A program made the translations under genes and the position numbers. This document shows, one piece after another, positions 60,431 to 64,000 of a stretch of 64,000 nucleotides of DNA (position 1 is its first letter; the number at the start of each line of letters is the position of its first letter). The notes beneath the pieces are model-generated. The model ran no database searches. It was not told the DNA's origin and saw nothing but the letters and a program-made list of their open reading frames with translations. The stretch comes from Sapria himalayana (Eukaryota; Streptophyta; Magnoliopsida; Malpighiales; Rafflesiaceae). Location of the stretch: NCBI GenBank assembly GCA_029783825.1, contig JAREIK010001716.1:488102-552101 (forward strand), written 5' to 3'.

Positions 60431-61913
60431 CTGTCATCTGTCCTGGATATGTACCCAAAAGGGTTCTTGCAACAGAGTGAGCAAAACTTAGTAGAGATAA
60501 ACTTATATAAGGCTACTCCCTACCAAGTGCATGTAAAATATCTTGCATATATATCAAAACTCATTCAGTATATTATTTATATGAATATAATTATAGATGA
60601 AATATTTATATGCCCATATTCCGGAGTCTCATCGACTCTTTCACACATGCCGAAGCCAAGTGTGTCATTATATATATATATATATATCTATGGATATATA
60701 AATATTTTTGGAATTATTCAAAAAAATATGGATATCCTCCAAAAAATAATATTGGACATTCTCTAAGAAAAAATGTTTTTCTTGGAAATACTCCGAGAAT
60801 TATGGACCTCCTCCAAAAAATCATATTGGACATTTTCCGATAAAATATTTTTTTCCTTGGATATTTTTCAAAAACCATCACATAACTCAGCCTAGACATT
60901 GTCTCAATTCTAGTTCGCATATTAATATTAATATATAGCCATGCTCCTGAAAAAATATATCACGCAACTCATTCTGGATGTTGTCCCAATTCGAGTTTGC
61001 AAATTATAATCTATTATACTTTTATATGTATATATATATATATATATATATCATATACCTACCCATTTATATGGAATATTATCGTGCACATGAAATACAA
61101 ATATGTCATTTATAATTAAACAATATTCTAAGCATAGTTATAACTATCCAAACTAAATTCACATTGTAATATATTTTACTAAATGAAACACATAAAATTT
61201 TCACTAATTAATCATTCCCGACAAAATTTCTAAATAGTTCGAATTGAAATATAAATCCTGATCATTTATAACATTTAAATAGAAAGATATTCCAATAGGA
61301 GAAAATCACCACCTCTTAGAATATTACATGAAATCTTTATAAATTTGATATTAAACTGAAGATCTCGTCACGTAGAGTAACTTTTGTTCTTGGACTATTC
61401 TATTCCGACTCTAGAATAATCTATTATGATCAAAAGAAAATCAATGAACCTTTTAATTTTTTTTCTCTGCATTGTCTATCTATCTCTCCCTGGAGTGTTG
61501 TTTTTTTTCCCGGTATCCCATTTTCTGGATTCCCATCATTTATTTTTTTTATTTAAAATAATATAAAAAACTTATTATTTTTTTCTTTTTTTTTGAAACT
61601 TGACCACGCATGGTACATCCATGTGCTGACATCATGGACCGGTCTTTTTTTTTTAATTTTGTTTATTTCCTAATTATTCTAATAATAATTAAATAAATTA
61701 AAAAAATAACTAAATTCCGACTTCTTTAGAATTTGATGAAATTATTAATGTAGCTATATTTTCCAAGATGAATTCAATAATGAAATCCATTTTATCATCA
61801 AGGTTCTAAAATTGTCAGCTTATTTTTCTTATTATAAAATTGCTATTTTGCCCTTTTTTTCTATAAAAAAGATCATATTATTTATTTATTCATTTTTTTT
61901 CTGAGATTTTGTA
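60431..61913 (-). repeat. Gypsy 3' LTR (minus strand), far end uncertain
   Basis: Follows the polypurine tract on the minus strand and starts TACAAAATCTCAG, with TA in place of the usual TG. A TATA-like CTTATATAAG in complement lies near 60,503-60,512. Internal duplications: CTCCAAAAAATAATATTGGA near 60,738 and CTCCAAAAAATCATATTGGA near 60,811. CACATAACTCAGCCTAGACA near 60,879 recurs as a diverged copy near 60,961. A TA run lies at 61,026-61,051. No partner LTR is in the window. Confidence 0.5.
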
Positions 61914-61931
61914 TTCTCTCCTCCTTAAAAG
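61914..61931 (-). other. Gypsy polypurine tract
   Basis: In complement CTTTTAAGGAGGAGAGAA, a purine run directly upstream of the presumed 3' LTR start, as used to prime plus-strand DNA in Ty3/gypsy elements. Confidence 0.7.
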
Positions 61932-62039
61932 AATTTCATCTCAAAATTCTCACAGATACACCTTTACAATTTTAAATATATGCTAAAGTTAAATAATTAT
62001 AAAATTACTAAAACACATTCCTTCATTTTCAAATAAAAA

Positions 62040-62280
62040 AGATTAAGCAATATGCATCATGTCTTCACGTTCCCATGTTACTTTTTTTATTCCTTGATAT
62101 GCATCATGTTCAAATAAAAAAGATTTTTTTATCTTTTTTATCTGATGTCTTCATTTTCTGATGTCTTCATTTTTTTATCTGATGTCTTCATTTTTTTATT
62201 CATTTTCAAATAAAAAAGATTTTGTATTCTTATTATAAAATATGCATCATGTTCATTTTCAAATAAAATATGCTTCATGT
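62040..62280. repeat. Cluster of short local duplications
   Basis: ATATGCATCATGTTC-type words occur near 62,050, 62,096 and 62,241 with a variant near 62,268. TTCAAATAAAAAAGATT occurs near 62,028, 62,108 and 62,205. CTGATGTCTTCATTTT occurs near 62,142, 62,158 and 62,178. The cluster lies between the gypsy coding end and its polypurine tract. Confidence 0.85.
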
Positions 62281-63809
62281 CACTTTTACTAGCCTCGCAT
62301 TCTTGTTTCACAAGACTTCGCCTCGACTATCAATGATTCACACTAATATTTTTTTAAATATTTCATTTGCATCAATAATAGATCGCCCCAATCTATTATA
62401 TGGTTGGATCATAAATATATATTTTTTAAGCATAGAGACGTGGAATATCTCGTGGACATCAGATAAATAGTAGTAATGCCAAACGATAGGCAACCAAACC
62501 CACCTTCTCAAGTATTTCTAAAGATCCAATATATCTTGGTGATAACTTTCCATGCTTGTCAAATCTAATTTCTCCCCTCTTTGGTATTACATTCAAGAAA
62601 ACATGATCTTCCACCTTAAATTCTAAAGGTCGTCGTCATCTATTAATATAACTTTTCTATCGACTTTGAGCTGTAAAAAGATGTTGTTGTATCAAATCTA
62701 CTTTCTCTAAGATATCTCTAATCACGACTAGACCCATGATGGATCCATCTCCCACCTCAACTCAACAAACTAGAGATCAACATGGTCTTCCATATAAAAC
62801 TTCATATGGTACCATTTGGATACTTACCTAATAACTATTGTTATAGGCAAACTCAACTAAAGGCATATATTTTTCCCAACTATCCTTGAAATCTTGAAAA
62901 CATGCTCATAGCATATCTCCCAAAACTTGTATGTTCCTTTCCGACTGATAATCTATTTGTGTATAAAAAGTAGTACTCATTACCAAACGTGTTCTCATTC
63001 ACAATTCTTCTCGTGTGAAAGTCATTCTCATTGCCAGAAAATGTGCTGACTTTGTAAGCCAATCCATAATCACCCACACAACATCATTTTTTCATGATGT
63101 CTGTGGAAAGTGAGTCACAAAATCCATCGTGATATGCTCACATTTCCATTCTGCTACCTCCAAAGGCTAGAGTAATCCTGCTAACTTCTGATGCTTAGCC
63201 TTTATCTGTTGACACGTGAGGCATCATCGAATAAAATCCCTAACGTATCCCTTCATCCCATTCTAGTAATACTGGTGACGAAGATCATTTTACATCTCTG
63301 TGCTACCTGGATTCACCGAAAAATGAGAATAATGGAGTTCTCTAAGAATCTCTTTTCTCAATTATACTATCTGGAGAACCACAATCCATCCCCAAAATCA
63401 AAGACTACCATCCATATGAACAACCAAACCTTCATCATAGGTACCAGTCTCTACTCAATTCTTTATGGATAATATTTCTGCATATGTTTCTGGATCTTAA
63501 TCACCTTATATATTGTAAGCTGAATCACCATATTCGAAGACTACTAAACTTCCAAAAACACCATGACTTTGACTACTATATTATAAGCTGAATCATCTCA
63601 CAAATTCAAGCATATCCCATTCCCATGAAGCTATACTAGCTAGTTCACCTCATAATTTTTTACTACGTGCATTAGCCACCACATTTTCCTTACCTAGATA
63701 ATAATACAAACTAAAATTATAATCTTTTAGATACTTCATCCATCGATACTATCTCATGTTAAGGTCTCATTATGTAAAGATATATATTTCAGATTTTTGT
63801 AGTCTGAAT
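62275..63809 (-). pseudogene. Ty3/gypsy pol 3' half: RNase H end, integrase, chromodomain-like tail
   Basis: On the minus strand, from high to low coordinates: RNase H words SDYKNLKYI (63,800), RWMKYLKDYNFSLYYYLGKENVVANA near 63,660-63,750 and SWEWDMLEFV near 63,600. Integrase: HYSHFSVNPGSTEM near 63,310, HQYYWNGMKGYVRDFI near 63,230-63,275, CLTCQQIKAKHQKLAGL near 63,175-63,222, WKCEHITMDFVTHFPQT near 63,100-63,150 and VWVIMDWLTKSAHFLAMRMT near 63,020-63,080. About 45 family residues between EEL and the STTFYTQIDYQSERNIQVL stretch are missing near 63,000, which would include the second catalytic Asp region. Then SWEKYMPLVEFAYNNSY, RRPLEFKVEDHVFL and PRYIGSLEILEKVGLVAYRL (to 62,490). The tail to 62,275 includes KIYIYDPT and a chromodomain-like end. 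Chromovirus (Tekay-like) profile. Confidence 0.88.
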
Positions 63810-63985
63810 CAATGATAAAAATTTCCAATATATCCATTGATATATCTGTCATTGATTGGTGCTCATATACAAATACACACTGATATATCTTTGATATATC
63901 CGATATATCCGTAAAATCCAAGTACTGATATATCCGTAAAATCTAAGTATCGATATATCCGTAAAAACCGATATTTTAATCATTG
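63810..63985. mobile_element. 176-bp hAT-like MITE with perfect 8-bp TSD
   Basis: Inverted ends CAATGATAAAAAT and, in complement, CAATGATTAAAAT. The direct flanks GTCTGAAT at 63,802-63,809 and 63,986-63,993 are identical. The interior has GATATATC words, the last three (63,902, 63,927, 63,952) at an exact 25-bp period. On the minus strand the gypsy frame resumes across the insertion: GAGGTGTATTCAGAC beyond the element joins to TACAAAAATCTG to give VYSDYKNL, the expected RNase H sequence. Confidence 0.88.
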
Positions 63986-64000
63986 GTCTGAATACACCTC

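Overview
The window is nuclear plant DNA and almost all of it is repetitive. The reasons are the families seen: Ty1/copia and Ty3/gypsy elements with tRNA-Met primer sites, a plant-type LINE with a zinc-knuckle ORF1 and zf-RVT tail, a MuDR-type MULE, and non-autonomous hAT elements whose ends begin TAGAGGTGTCAAACGGG. The sequence is very AT-rich and every mobile-element coding region carries stops and frameshifts. I cannot name the species.

Layout. 1-830: AT-rich DNA. 830-9,400: one ~8.5 kb block of degenerate GATA/GACA/GATT tetranucleotide repeat. 9,425-12,180: a dead copia gag-protease fragment whose gag part is tandemly repeated with an 841-bp period. 12,795-13,169: the only plausible host gene, a small single-pass membrane protein. 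14,080-14,640: gypsy integrase fragment. 17,403-17,451: perfect palindrome. 18,575-19,905 and 23,925-25,075: a diverged direct-repeat pair. 20,721-21,187: a foldback element with 9-bp target duplications. 22,985-23,960: copia gag split by a GC-rich hAT element with a perfect 8-bp duplication. 25,870-31,711: a LINE ending in poly(A), itself split by an older hAT copy, with an unexplained ~1 kb between its ORFs. 31,712-31,990: copia RT relic (minus). 34,419-39,405: degenerate but structurally complete copia. 39,903-43,922: MuDR-like MULE with recognisable TIRs.

44,600-52,744: an LTR family appears twice. An inverted LTR copy (about 44,710-47,338) carries a foldback insertion with a long GAGCTC-rich core. 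A 4-kb internally reduced element with two LTRs sits at 48,778-52,739 and has a CATGG target duplication. 53,081-57,075: second, older copia. 57,080-58,860: unassigned. 59,091-59,995: another foldback element with a C-rich minisatellite. 60,000-63,985: gypsy 3' half on the minus strand (RNase H, integrase, chromodomain-like tail, PPT, LTR), with a 176-bp MITE inserted in RNase H. The MITE has a perfect 8-bp duplication.

The most unusual theme is a set of at least six foldback loci. Most share long inverted arms, and five share a GAGCTC-rich (SacI-site) core. One of these cores sits between unrelated arms. Nothing here works as a pathway: the history is nested insertion, tandem amplification and decay around at most one small host gene.
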